Under the pieces are notes generated by a model, which worked only from the letters and a program-made list of their open reading frames with translations, did not search any database and was not told where the DNA came from. A DNA stretch of 64,000 nt from Ruminiclostridium herbifermentans (GTDB lineage: Bacteria; Bacillota; Clostridia; Acetivibrionales; DSM-1351): positions 1,472,501-1,536,500 of the forward strand of contig NZ_CP061336.1 in NCBI RefSeq assembly GCF_005473905.2, read 5' to 3'. Position 1 is the first letter of the stretch. Each line of letters opens with the position of its first letter. Both the position numbers and the translations under genes were made by a program. Positions 18,912-27,902 of the stretch are shown one piece after another.

Positions 18912-20122
18912 AAGAATATTTGAAAAAGGATTTGACATACAAAATACTTTCAATAGTCTTTGCTATTTTGCTTTGGTTTACTATTAATCCTGTTAAGACA
19001 GGCTATTTTACTGTTCCTATAAACATTATCAACGAGGAAAGCTTAAAAGCAAATGGATTGGTTTTAAACAGTAATTCTTTTACAAAGTATACCACCGTTA
19101 CAGTCCGTGAAAGGGTGGATGTGTTAGATGCTATCAAGGATTCTGATTTTGAAGTCACTCTAGATTTATCAAAGGTAAAAACCATTGAAGATAAGGTTAT
19201 AGAGTTAAATCCTCCACTCTATTTAGGAAGAGAAAATATTAGCAGCAATAGTATTGATATTAAGCCAAAGTTTGTGGAACTGGACTTGGGAAAGATAGAG
19301 GAAAATCCCTTTGTTGTTCAAGTTGAAACAAGCGGAGATTTGGCAAGCGGGTATGAAATTATAACTAAGACAGCTAATCCAGAAACAGTTAAGATTGAAG
19401 CTTTAGATTCAGTTATTGCTAATGTGGGTGCAGTGAAGACATATATTGACGTTTCTGGCTTAAATAGAAATTTGCAAATTCAGAAAAAGTGCAAAGTATA
19501 TAACAAAAGCGGCGAAGAAATGCCTGAATTAAGCAAAGGTCTTAATGTGATTGTGAATATTGAAGTTGGAAAGAGAGTTCCAGTAATTCCAATAACAGAA
19601 GGCAAGCCTGATAAGGATTATGTAGAGGGCATAAGTAAAGTAAAGCCTGCTAGTGTATTGTTAACTGAAATTGATGGAAAAGCTGATACATTATCTCAAA
19701 TTAATGAGGTTACTACAGTTCCAGTCAATTTAGAAAATGCAACTCAAACTTTTACTAAGCAGGTTCTTTTGCAGTTGCCTGAAGGAGTTAAGGTGGTCAA
19801 CTCCTCACGTGAGGTAAGTGTTGAGGTTGAAATAATACCTTTAGTTGAGCGCTCTTTTGTAATTGTACCTGGAAATATTACAATAATTGGGAAGACGGCA
19901 GAAGAAAACTATATTTATAAAATAATTGAGCCAGTTACAATTAAGTTAAAGGGTAAAGCCGATGATTTAAATAAAATCAGGGCTACAGATTTAATACCAA
20001 GTATTGACGTGGAAAAATTAGATGAGGGAATGCACAATGCTTTACTATCTGTAATATTACCTAGTGGTATTACTCAGGTAGAAAATGTTTTGGTTCCTGT
20101 TAATATAACAAAGGCGGAGTAA
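18908..20122 (+). CDS. cdaR: CdaR, YbbR-domain regulator of diadenylate cyclase
   Basis: A 404-residue extracytoplasmic protein with one N-terminal membrane anchor (YKILSIVFAILLWFTI) followed by tandem YbbR repeats. CdaR-type proteins bind CdaA and modulate c-di-AMP synthesis. GTG 18908 is preferred over ATG 18890 because AAGGGGAA (18894-18901) is correctly spaced from it and the GTGA overlap with the cdaA stop implies coupling. The repeated pattern of a beta strand plus 'PxxVxl.G' elements occurs about four times. The next gene starts immediately after its stop (ATG 20123). Confidence 0.93.
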   Translation: MKEYLKKDLTYKILSIVFAILLWFTINPVKTGYFTVPINIINEESLKANGLVLNSNSFTKYTTVTVRERVDVLDAIKDSDFEVTLDLSKVKTIEDKVIELNPPLYLGRENISSNSIDIKPKFVELDLGKIEENPFVVQVETSGDLASGYEIITKTANPETVKIEALDSVIANVGAVKTYIDVSGLNRNLQIQKKCKVYNKSGEEMPELSKGLNVIVNIEVGKRVPVIPITEGKPDKDYVEGISKVKPASVLLTEIDGKADTLSQINEVTTVPVNLENATQTFTKQVLLQLPEGVKVVNSSREVSVEVEIIPLVERSFVIVPGNITIIGKTAEENYIYKIIEPVTIKLKGKADDLNKIRATDLIPSIDVEKLDEGMHNALLSVILPSGITQVENVLVPVNITKAE

Positions 20123-21709
20123 ATGAAACTTTTAGTATCAAATTTAATTTTAGGTCTAGATGATGGACGAAAAGAGTTAGAAATTTTAACTGCAAAAAAG
20201 CTTAAGCTTAAGCTGCAAAGCGTAAAAAATATAAAAATAGTAAAGCAATCAGTGGATGCCAGAAAAAAGCCTGGCATTCGTCTTGTTTATTCGGTTTCCT
20301 GTGAAGTGTTAGAGGGCATTAGTATACCTAATAGTCCTGATGTTAAGATTTTAGAGCAAGTTCAAGAGGAAGTTTTAATACCAGGGAACAGACAAATTAA
20401 CGGCAGACCATTGATAATTGGAACTGGTCCGTCAGGGATTTTTTGCGGACTAATTTTGGCTCAGAATGGTTATAAGCCTATTGTAATCGAGAGAGGCGGA
20501 AATGTAGAAGAACGCACAAAAAAGGTTGAACACTATTGGAAATGCGGAGAACTGGATACTGACACCAATGTTCAGTTTGGTGAGGGTGGTGCCGGAACCT
20601 TTTCTGATGGTAAGCTTACTACAAGAATAAACGATTCTAGGTGCGATAAGGTTTTGCAGGAATATCACAGATTTGGTGCTCCTGATGAAATTTTATATAA
20701 GGCAAAGCCTCATATTGGAACAGATATATTAAAAAATGTTGTTGTCAATATGCGAAAGGAAATTGAAAGGCTTGGGGGAACTATTTTATTTAATACCAAA
20801 GCAATTGACATTAATATTCGCGATGGGAAGGTATGCGGAGTTTTAACAAACACCCATTCAAATATTGATACAAATGTAGTTGTTATGGCAATTGGTCATA
20901 GTGCTAGGGATACTTTTAATATGCTTTATACTAGAGGTGTGCCCTTTGAACAAAAGCCTTTTTCAATCGGTGTAAGAATTGAACATCCGCAAAGTCTTAT
21001 AAATACTGTTCAATACGGAGCAGCAAGCGGGCATCCTTCCCTTGGGGCAGCAGATTATCAGCTTTTTCATAAGCAAAAAGAGCGAACAACTTATTCTTTT
21101 TGTATGTGTCCCGGTGGTTTAGTTGTAGCATCGGCATCTGAACTAAATTCAATAGTTACAAATGGTATGAGTGAATATAAAAGAGACAGGGAAAATGCTA
21201 ATAGTGCTCTTGTGGTTTCAGTAGGGCCATCTGATTTTGAATCCTCGCATCCTTTAGCTGGAGTTGAGTTCCAAAGAAAATGGGAGGCATTAGCCTATAA
21301 GATTGGCGGAAGTAATGGAAGCGCCCCTATTCAAAGGCTTGAGGATTTTATATATAATAGGGTTGGGAAAATTGGAAGTGTAAAGCCTAGTTATACAGGG
21401 AAATCCCAATGTGCTGATATTAATAATTGTCTGCCTAATTATGTTACAAGCAGTATGAAGGAATCCATAGGCTATTTTGACAAAAAGCTGAAGGGCTTTG
21501 GGATGGGAGATGCGCTTTTAACTGGTGTGGAAACTAGAACCTCTTCACCCGTTAGAATTCCGCGAAATGAGTTTTTTGAATGTGTAAGTGTAGAGGGGCT
21601 TTATCCAGCTGGAGAGGGAGCCGGATATGCGGGAGGCATAGTAAGTGCAGCAGTTGACGGCATAAAAATAGCTCAGCAGATAATAAAGACGTTTGCTGTA
21701 CCAGCTTGA
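20123..21709 (+). CDS. FAD-dependent dehydrogenase, COG2509-like
   Basis: A 528-residue flavoprotein of the COG2509 'uncharacterised FAD-dependent dehydrogenase' type. After an 80-residue N-terminal domain comes the dinucleotide-binding motif IIGTGPSGIFCGLILA near residue 100 with the acidic IERGG at its end. NVQFGEGGAGTFSDGKLTTR, PHIGTD and the C-terminal GLYPAGEGAGYAGGIVSAAVDG motif, which contacts FAD, are family signatures. No signal peptide or Fe-S motif is visible. It starts on the base after the cdaR stop, so it is in the cda operon; its link to c-di-AMP or cell-wall precursor synthesis is positional only, but the family commonly sits between cdaR and glmM in clostridia. Confidence 0.9.
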   Translation: MKLLVSNLILGLDDGRKELEILTAKKLKLKLQSVKNIKIVKQSVDARKKPGIRLVYSVSCEVLEGISIPNSPDVKILEQVQEEVLIPGNRQINGRPLIIGTGPSGIFCGLILAQNGYKPIVIERGGNVEERTKKVEHYWKCGELDTDTNVQFGEGGAGTFSDGKLTTRINDSRCDKVLQEYHRFGAPDEILYKAKPHIGTDILKNVVVNMRKEIERLGGTILFNTKAIDINIRDGKVCGVLTNTHSNIDTNVVVMAIGHSARDTFNMLYTRGVPFEQKPFSIGVRIEHPQSLINTVQYGAASGHPSLGAADYQLFHKQKERTTYSFCMCPGGLVVASASELNSIVTNGMSEYKRDRENANSALVVSVGPSDFESSHPLAGVEFQRKWEALAYKIGGSNGSAPIQRLEDFIYNRVGKIGSVKPSYTGKSQCADINNCLPNYVTSSMKESIGYFDKKLKGFGMGDALLTGVETRTSSPVRIPRNEFFECVSVEGLYPAGEGAGYAGGIVSAAVDGIKIAQQIIKTFAVPA

Positions 21710-21712
21710 AAA

Positions 21713-21836
21713 AATGCGAAGTTTACATTTCGTGCATACATCGTGCTCTTCGCATTAAAAACCACAAGTGTTTTTTCCGCTGTTTTGACGATGTATGCGG
21801 ATGATAAAGTGAAAATATTGATTTAATGTGGTTTTT
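21713..21836 (+). ncRNA. Two-hairpin element with complementary loops
   Basis: Stem 1 is AATGCGAAG (21713-21721) with CTTCGCATT (21748-21756). Stem 2 is AAAAACCACA (21757-21766) with TGTGGTTTTT (21827-21836). The loop of stem 1 contains GCATACATCG (21734-21743) and the loop of stem 2 contains its exact complement CGATGTATGC (21789-21798). A ten-base-pair kissing or alternative helix is thus possible. The final U run could end transcription of the cda operon. Confidence 0.6.
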
Positions 21837-21892
21837 GCATATAATTTTAATTATTTCATATATCATACATAAATATATTATTAAGTAAACGT

Positions 21893-21994
21893 TGGAGGTA
21901 GCATGATAGAATATGGTTACAACAGTAATGATAGATTGTGTACCTCCACAAATGGAAATGCTAAATACTAAATTAAAATATAGACCTAGGAGGG
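21893..21994 (+). promoter_or_regulatory. glmM leader: short ORF and ribosome-site-sequestering hairpin
   Basis: TGGAGGTA (21893-21900) pairs with TACCTCCA (21941-21948). The left arm is the ribosome site of a 22-codon frame (ATG 21903 to TAA 21971). The right arm can also pair with the glmM ribosome site AGGAGGG (21988-21994). The GGAGGT-AGCAT and CCTCCACAA elements match the leader at 13668. Confidence 0.5.
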
Positions 21995-21999
21995 TTATA

Positions 22000-23349
22000 A
22001 TGGGGAGATTATTTGGAACTGATGGTGTTAGAGGAGTGGCAAACCTAGAACTTACCCCGCAGCTGGCATATAAGCTGGGGCAGGCAGGCGCTTATGTTCT
22101 TACAGGAGAAACAAAACATACACCTAAAATACTGGTAGGTATGGATACAAGAATATCAGGAGATATGCTTGAGGCGGCACTTATATCAGGTATTTGCTCT
22201 GTGGGTGCAAGAGCAATTAGTTTGGGTATTATTCCGACACCTGCAATAGCTTATCTTACAAGACAATATGATGCAGATGCTGGTGTAGTTATATCTGCTT
22301 CTCACAATTCCTTTGAATTTAATGGCATAAAGTTTTTTAATGCAAATGGATATAAATTGCCTGACGCAATAGAAGATAAGATTGAGGAAATTATTGCAAA
22401 TGGCGGAGAAGAACTGCCAAAACCAACTGGTCATAATGTAGGCTTTAAGGAATATAAAGAATCTGCTGTTGAAGATTATGTTTCTTTTGTAAAAAGCACT
22501 ATTTCCGGCGATTTAGAAGGAATAAAGGTTGCAATAGACTGTGCAAATGGGGCTTCATTTCAGACTGCACCAATGGCACTTTATGATTTAAAGGCAGAGG
22601 TAAGTGTAATCAATAATGAACCTAATGGAATTAACATAAATAGTAAGTGTGGTTCAACACATATGCAGCAGCTTCAAGCCTTTGTAAAGGAAACAAATTC
22701 TGATGTTGGTCTTGCTTTTGATGGAGATGCAGATCGAGTTCTTGCTGTTGATGAAAATGGAAATATTGTTGACGGGGATCAGATATTGGCAATTATAGGA
22801 TTGCATTTGAAGTCTAAGGGTATGCTGCCTCATAATACAATTGTTGCAACAGTAATGAGTAATATGGGGCTTGATATAATGGCTAAGAATAATGGCCTTA
22901 TTATTGAAAAGACAAAGGTTGGAGATAGGTATGTTCTTGAGGAAATGCTTAATAAAGGCTATATGCTTGGCGGGGAGCAGTCTGGTCACGTAATTTTCCT
23001 TGAGCACAATACTACTGGTGATGGACTTGTAACAGGCATTCAGCTGTTAAAGGTGTTAAAGGATTCAGGAAAGAAGCTATCTGAACTTGCAAGTGTTGTT
23101 CAGGTATTGCCGCAAGTACTGATAAATGCAAAAGTTTCTAACGAAAAGAAAAATAATTATCTTGATGATGAAGTAATAAAGAAAATGTGCAAAGAACTTG
23201 AAGATGAGTTTAATGGTGAGGGAAGAGTACTCATAAGACCTTCAGGAACTGAGCCTTTAGTTAGAGTTATGATAGAAGGCAAGGACAAGGAAGTAATAAC
23301 AAGGCGTGCAAAAGAGCTGGTTAGAGTTATTGAAGGTAGGCTAGCTTAA
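22000..23349 (+). CDS. glmM: Phosphoglucosamine mutase
   Basis: Interconverts glucosamine-6-phosphate and glucosamine-1-phosphate for UDP-GlcNAc and peptidoglycan synthesis. It is 449 residues from ATG 22000, five bases after AGGAGGG and beginning [12 protein letters not shown], as in nearly all GlmM proteins; the in-frame ATG at 21913 would add an unsupported extension. The phosphoserine loop is SASHNS (Ser101); most homologues have Pro after HN. The metal site is DGDADR, the sugar loop GEQSGH and the phosphate site [12 protein letters not shown]. It lies downstream of cdaA/cdaR, and GlmM is known to bind and inhibit CdaA in other Firmicutes. glmS follows about 2 kb later. Confidence 0.97.
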   Translation: MGRLFGTDGVRGVANLELTPQLAYKLGQAGAYVLTGETKHTPKILVGMDTRISGDMLEAALISGICSVGARAISLGIIPTPAIAYLTRQYDADAGVVISASHNSFEFNGIKFFNANGYKLPDAIEDKIEEIIANGGEELPKPTGHNVGFKEYKESAVEDYVSFVKSTISGDLEGIKVAIDCANGASFQTAPMALYDLKAEVSVINNEPNGININSKCGSTHMQQLQAFVKETNSDVGLAFDGDADRVLAVDENGNIVDGDQILAIIGLHLKSKGMLPHNTIVATVMSNMGLDIMAKNNGLIIEKTKVGDRYVLEEMLNKGYMLGGEQSGHVIFLEHNTTGDGLVTGIQLLKVLKDSGKKLSELASVVQVLPQVLINAKVSNEKKNNYLDDEVIKKMCKELEDEFNGEGRVLIRPSGTEPLVRVMIEGKDKEVITRRAKELVRVIEGRLA

Positions 23350-23454
23350 GAGAATAGCATAAAATGATTTATAGTTCTGCAATTTAAATACAATTTTGTT
23401 TAAGTTTCAAATTAAGCTTCAATTTGTTACTATGCTTGGTGAGAATTTTATGCT

Positions 23455-23623
23455 AGAAATAGTAGGTGAAGAACATGTATTGTAGCCGACACAGTGGAAG
23501 TCAGCAGCTGTGAGTATTGACTCGAGGTCATACGGTGGGCGAAAGTGCTTGTTTTTCACCGTAATTATTTGAGTGTAAATTTTGTGAGCGAGCAATAGAT
23601 ATATTTCACGGGAGTGCTATTTA
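23455..23623 (+). repeat. Dispersed structured element, copy B
   Basis: Homologous to copy A (3375-3555, minus strand) and, at its 3' end, to copy C (13441-13488). Shared blocks include AGAAATAGTAGGTGAAGAA, TGTAGCCGACACAG, CTGTGAGTATT, GGCGAAAGT and TAATTATTT. The outer stem AAATAGTA/TGCTATTT retains pairing through a wobble, consistent with selection on structure. Copy A is slightly longer in the middle. Confidence 0.7.
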
Positions 23624-23682
23624 AGCAGATTAATGGTTGCTTATATTATTTCCTGTTTTGAAGCAATCTGTATTTTATTTTG

Positions 23683-23711
23683 TTGACAAATCCATCTTAT
23701 TTACGTATTAT
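23683..23711 (+). promoter_or_regulatory. Distal glmS promoter, upstream of the ribozyme
   Basis: TTGACA (23683-23688), a 17-bp spacer and TATTAT (23706-23711). The predicted start near 23718 places the ribozyme about 70 bases into the transcript. Confidence 0.75.
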
Positions 23712-23789
23712 AAAGTGGATGGAAAAATTATTAGTCAAAGAATTAATGTGAGGGGGTGGAACAAACAGGATTAATAAGTAAATAATAAA

Positions 23790-23930
23790 GCGCCTGGACA
23801 GATATTTTATCTGTTGACGAGGAGAAGGAAGCAACACTTACCTTGTGTTGTATCGAAATATTCGGCGGATACCTTCCGGTTGTTACAATCGTCAGAAACG
23901 AAACAAAACTTGCAGGCAACTGCAAAACAA
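23790..23930 (+). ncRNA. glmS ribozyme: glmS ribozyme/riboswitch
   Basis: The catalytic core matches the glmS ribozyme: AAGCGCCTGGAC with cleavage expected between A23789 and G23790, a P2 helix ACAGAT/ATCTGT, GTTGACGAGGA, a variable P3 hairpin (AACACttaccttGTGTT), the block TATCGAAATATTCGGCGGATA, CCTTCCGGTTGTTACAATCG, and a terminal P4 hairpin (TTGCAGGCAACTGCA). Glucosamine-6-phosphate acts as cofactor for self-cleavage, which in Bacillus leads to mRNA decay. Unusually, the glmS start codon is about 1.5 kb downstream, beyond a tandem repeat array and a possible gene relic. Confidence 0.93.
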
Positions 23931-24164
23931 ACTAGTTTCACGTAACTAATCCTGTAGCATATCTTTTTTTATCTAATTTAATTCAACAATCTCAGATAAA
24001 AGCATTAAAAAAACAGCTTGTACTTTTGCTACTAGTGCTTTGTTATTCTTATTTTTAGCTTTGCTTTGATGTGGAGATTTCACTAGAAACCAAGGATTTA
24101 GTGTACAAATTCTTAAGGCTGTTGCATTGTTTTATTTCAACGAAAGAAATAACAGCTTAGCTTG
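23931..24164. other. Spacer between ribozyme and repeat array
   Basis: No gene or clear terminator. A small hairpin TTATTTC/GAAATAA lies near 24131-24152. Confidence 0.5.
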
Positions 24165-24690
24165 TACTAATTTGTATGCAAATGTGGAATGTCATTATGT
24201 TGAGGGCATATGTGATTATTAGGGCTATGCCTGTGACGATTGTTTAAAACAAACCTTCTACAAGCATTGATTAATTTGCATGTTAAATGAGGGATGCCAT
24301 TTTGTTTTATGGCAATGTGGATGTTAGGGTTATGTGTGTGATGATTGTTTAAAATAAACCTTCCACAAGCATTGATTAATTTGCATGTAAGATGAGGGAT
24401 GTCATTTATCTTGATGGCACATATGGATATTAGGGTTATGTTTATGATGATTGCTTAAAATAAACCTTCCACAAGCATTGATTAATTTGCATGTAAGATG
24501 AGGGATGTCATTTTGATTGATGGCATATTGGTGTTAGGGTTATGATTGTGATGATTGTTTAAAATAAACCATCCACAAGCAGTGATTAATTTGCATTTTA
24601 ATTGAGGAATGCCATTTAGCTTGATGGTAAATATGGATGTTAGGGTTATGTTTGTGACGATTGTTTAATACACACCTTCCACGCTATATA
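24165..24690 (+). repeat. 104-106-bp tandem repeats, about five units, in the glmS leader
   Basis: The anchor GATTGYTTAAWA recurs at 24238, 24343, 24449, 24553 and 24659, spacings 105, 106, 104 and 106. Each unit also has CCTTCYACAAGCATTGATTAA, TTTGCATG, GAGGRATGYCATTT followed by a GATGGCA-type complement (a small hairpin), and TTAGGGTTATG. The flanking units are degenerate. There is no open frame through the array. Confidence 0.9.
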
Positions 24691-24727
24691 CGGCACATGC
24701 TAAATTTGCAATCAGTGAAGAAACACA

Positions 24728-24928
24728 TTAATCATACATTGCTTGAGTGGGTATTTCCAACGCTTCAGCCGCTTTGGTCATTTTACCTGTGACCACCAAA
24801 CGCCCATTGCCGTTGCTTTGCCCAAAATACAAAGAGAACGATGGACGCACGGATGAATGCTTTGCATTTTCAAGCTGTGAACTGTTGTTTATGCAATATA
24901 TTTCGGATAAGCAATGATTTAAAATCAT
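24728..24928 (-). pseudogene. Possible gene relic, unrecognised
   Basis: This minus-strand frame of 66 codons is distinctly more GC-rich than its surroundings and ends in YFGQSNGNGRLVVTGKMTK then AAEALEIPTQAMYD. It has no ribosome site or signal peptide. The serine/asparagine-rich beta-strand pattern resembles fragments of small secreted clostridial beta-sandwich proteins, but I cannot identify the family. It is probably a truncated remnant. Confidence 0.3.
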
Positions 24929-25288
24929 TTATTTCATCAATAATCCATTGATAAGCTTAAACACCGTAGGATTTTTGCGATGGGAAAGTTGAATGTTAAA
25001 TAGAAAATATTATTATAATAATGACTGAGTTAAAAGCAAAAGCATAAATTAATTTTGAGATAGTTGCATTAAAGTCTATAATCACAATAAAAATGCTGGC
25101 AATTATTTTATTAGCTTATTGGGTTTAGTAGTTGACTTTATTGAAATGCTCTAGATAAGTGCATACCGTTAGTGGCTTGTTTGCAAATACGAATTGGCAG
25201 CAAAAGAATACGGCAAATCTATTTCATAAGAATTTAAGACATGGATTAACTAGCAAAAAAGTAATATTAGCTTTATGAAGTTAATTTT
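24929..25288. other. Intergenic region upstream of glmS
   Basis: AT-rich. No gene, terminator or repeat is seen. Confidence 0.55.
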
Positions 25289-25317
25289 TTGATAAATTGA
25301 TGTTTAAACTTTATAAA
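25289..25317 (+). promoter_or_regulatory. Proximal glmS promoter candidate
   Basis: TTGATA (25289-25294), a 17-bp spacer and TATAAA (25312-25317), 117 bp before the glmS start. If active, it yields a glmS message lacking the ribozyme. Confidence 0.6.
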
Positions 25318-25433
25318 GCAGAAAAACATATAGCATTATTTAAAATGTACATGTGAAGACAAAAAGAAAGTCATTTATATAAGCATTTTGAATTATTATT
25401 ATCAAAATTTATTAATTATTAAGGAGAATAAAT

Positions 25434-27260
25434 ATGTGCGGAATAGTTGGATATATAGGAAATAGAAAAGCAATACCTGTACTTTTAAGCGGACTATCAA
25501 AGCTGGAATATAGAGGCTATGATTCAGCAGGAGTAGCAATAAATGAAAATGGCAAGCTAAGAGTTGAAAAATGTAAGGGCAGATTAACATCGTTAGAGGA
25601 AAGATTAAAAACAGAAAATTTAGATGGTGGAATGGGAATCGGGCATACTAGATGGGCTACACATGGTGAACCTAATGATATTAACTCTCATCCTCATATA
25701 AGCCAATCAGGGGAGATAGCTGTTGTTCATAATGGAATAATTGAAAATTACATTCAATTAAAGGAATTTCTTGTGGAACGCGGGTATAATTTTAAGTCAG
25801 ATACAGATACAGAAGTGGTTGCACATTTGGTTGAGCATTACTACAAGGGTGACCTTTTAGATGCTGTAATGAAGGTAATTGATGAAATAGAAGGCTCCTA
25901 TGCGCTAGGCGTTTTGTCTAAGGATAACGAGGATATGTTTGTATGTGCAAGAAAGGACAGTCCGTTGGTTATAGGCTTAGGCGACGGTGAGAATTTTATT
26001 GCATCTGATATTCCTGCAATCCTTGAATATACTAGAAACATCTACATTCTAGAGGATAAAGAAGTAGCCGTAATGACTAAAGACAGCGTAAAGGTATTTA
26101 ATAGCCTTGGTGCTCCAGTTAAAAAAGAGGTGTTCAAAGTAAATTGGGATGTGGAAGCAGCTGAAAAGGGCGGCTATGAGCATTTCATGATGAAGGAAAT
26201 GTATGAAGAGCCAAAGGTTATAAGGGACACCTTTAGTCCTAGAATAATAAATGGAGAACTGAAGCTTGATAATATTAATATAACAAAAGAAGAAATTGAT
26301 AATTTGCAAAAAATATATATTGTGGCTTGCGGTACAGCTTATCATGCAGGTGTTGTAGGGAAATATATAATTGAAAAGCTTTGCAAGATTCCAGTTGAGG
26401 TTGATGTTGCATCAGAATTCAGATATCGTGATCCACTAATTACTGACAAGGATTTAACAATAATTATAAGTCAATCAGGTGAAACACTGGACACATTATT
26501 TGCGCTGAGAGAGGCAAAAAATAAAGGCTCAAGAATACTTTCAATAGTTAATGTTGTTGGAAGTTCAATTGCGCGTAGCTCTGATGATGTGCTTTATACT
26601 TGGGCAGGTCCTGAAATCGCTGTTGCCTCCACAAAGGCATATAACACCCAATTGACTGCTCTATACTTGGTAGCACTTGATTTTGCGCTAAAAAAAGGTA
26701 CTATTAGTAAGGAAGAGGCAGATAATATTTTGGCTTCACTGAAGGAAATTCCAGCAGGAATAGAAGAAATACTAAAAGACAAGGAAAACATTCAGAAATT
26801 TGCTCATAGACATTATAATGCAAAAAGTATCTTCTTTATTGGAAGAAGCCTTGATTACGCCCTTTCAATGGAAGGCTCACTTAAACTAAAGGAAATTTCC
26901 TACATTCACTCGGAGGCATATGCAGGCGGAGAACTTAAACACGGAACTATAGCACTTATTGAAAAGGGCACATTAGTAGTATGTCCAATGACTCAAGACT
27001 CTCTGTTTGACAAAATGGTCAGCAATATAAGAGAGGTTAAAGCAAGAGGCGCAGTAGTTCTAGCCATAACTCAGCAAAGGCACAAGGAAGAACTTGAAAA
27101 AACAGCCGACCTAGTACTAACAATACCAGATGTGGACTCACTGATAGCCCCAATCTCAGCAGTAACACCATTGCAGCTTTTCGCCTACTACATGGCACTA
27201 GAAAAAGGCTGCGATGTGGATAAACCAAGGAATTTGGCGAAGAGTGTAACGGTGGAGTAG
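25434..27260 (+). CDS. glmS: Glutamine-fructose-6-phosphate aminotransferase (isomerizing)
   Basis: Makes glucosamine-6-phosphate from fructose-6-phosphate and glutamine, the first step towards UDP-GlcNAc. It is 608 residues, normal length, from ATG 25434 with AAGGAG upstream. The N-terminal Ntn glutaminase domain starts MCGIVGYIG (Cys2 nucleophile after Met removal), with GHTRWATHGEP and NGIIEN. Two SIS sugar-isomerase domains follow (SQSGETLDT, STKAYNTQ, HSEAYAGGELKHGTIAL), and the C-terminus is DKPRNLAKSVTVE. Its 3' end is the attTn7 recognition region for TnsD-type proteins, and a Tn7-like element is inserted just past the stop. Regulation by the upstream ribozyme is likely but may be partly bypassed by a proximal promoter. 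Confidence 0.98.
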   Translation: MCGIVGYIGNRKAIPVLLSGLSKLEYRGYDSAGVAINENGKLRVEKCKGRLTSLEERLKTENLDGGMGIGHTRWATHGEPNDINSHPHISQSGEIAVVHNGIIENYIQLKEFLVERGYNFKSDTDTEVVAHLVEHYYKGDLLDAVMKVIDEIEGSYALGVLSKDNEDMFVCARKDSPLVIGLGDGENFIASDIPAILEYTRNIYILEDKEVAVMTKDSVKVFNSLGAPVKKEVFKVNWDVEAAEKGGYEHFMMKEMYEEPKVIRDTFSPRIINGELKLDNINITKEEIDNLQKIYIVACGTAYHAGVVGKYIIEKLCKIPVEVDVASEFRYRDPLITDKDLTIIISQSGETLDTLFALREAKNKGSRILSIVNVVGSSIARSSDDVLYTWAGPEIAVASTKAYNTQLTALYLVALDFALKKGTISKEEADNILASLKEIPAGIEEILKDKENIQKFAHRHYNAKSIFFIGRSLDYALSMEGSLKLKEISYIHSEAYAGGELKHGTIALIEKGTLVVCPMTQDSLFDKMVSNIREVKARGAVVLAITQQRHKEELEKTADLVLTIPDVDSLIAPISAVTPLQLFAYYMALEKGCDVDKPRNLAKSVTVE

Positions 27261-27285
27261 GGGGAGCCTAGGGAGATTGATACAT

Positions 27286-27315
27286 TGAGGAATCATAAAA
27301 AAGTTGTAGAATTTA
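27286..27315 (+). repeat. glmS-proximal (right) terminal inverted repeat
   Basis: Begins TGAGGAATCATAA and ends GTAGAATTTA. It is identical over 30 bases to the reverse complement of 38870-38899. The preceding five bases, TACAT, are the target duplication. Confidence 0.95.
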
Positions 27316-27355
27316 TAAAAAAGTAGTGAAATTTATAAAAAAGATATAGAATTTT
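27296..27355 (+). repeat. Three tandem 20-bp TnsB-binding-site candidates
   Basis: Units 27296-27315, 27316-27335 and 27336-27355 share TAAAAAAG, a variable TTGTAG-type centre and AATTTW. Tandem TnsB sites of about 20 bp inside each end are typical of Tn7 elements. Confidence 0.8.
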
Positions 27356-27408
27356 CTAAAATTGGAGACATAACGGATTTATTGATATTGTAAAGTAAGA
27401 TGACACGG

Positions 27409-27450
27409 TAAACCCCACTTTTGCTGAGTATTTAGCGGAGTGGGGTTTTA
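27409..27450 (+). terminator. Rho-independent terminator inside the transposon end
   Basis: TAAACCCCACT and AGTGGGGTTTTA form an 11-bp stem around a loop containing GCTGAGTATTTAGC, which can pair further. It would stop transcription entering from glmS and protect the element. Confidence 0.75.
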
Positions 27451-27902
27451 CAAATATTGTTACTGCCTTAATATATATTTTAATATTTGGAAAGTAACAA
27501 TAAATGGTCAAGATAAGAATGAACCGTTCTGTACAGATAAAAGGAGCATTTGGCTTTTAAAAAGCGAATATGGTTTCAATCGTTTCTAAATCAGAGGGAA
27601 AACAGTCTTAGAATTTCAATAAACAATCTATAATTAGTATGCTCAGAATCTACAAAACCGTTAAGATATTATGGAGCAATCAAAATTTAATTAAGAAATA
27701 AAAGTTAATAAAAAGAAAAGAGCATCTCTCGACTATTTTTTAAGTAGTTTTGAGACACTCCTGTTTAAAAGTCTCGTATATAATATGTCATTTAAATACG
27801 AGTTATATATGAATTTACTTTCTGTTAATAAACTATCTATGTATGATCAACTAGCAACCTTATCAATTTGGAAATATAAGCAGTTAAGTACTTTACTACG
27901 GT
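27451..27902. other. Non-coding stretch in the transposon
   Basis: No gene, repeat or clear regulatory signal is seen between the terminator and the stop codon of the minus-strand cargo gene. Confidence 0.55.

Noticed and set aside
24165-24690. CRISPR array
   Set aside because: Units are 104-106 bp throughout with diverged repeats and no unique spacers, and no cas genes are nearby.
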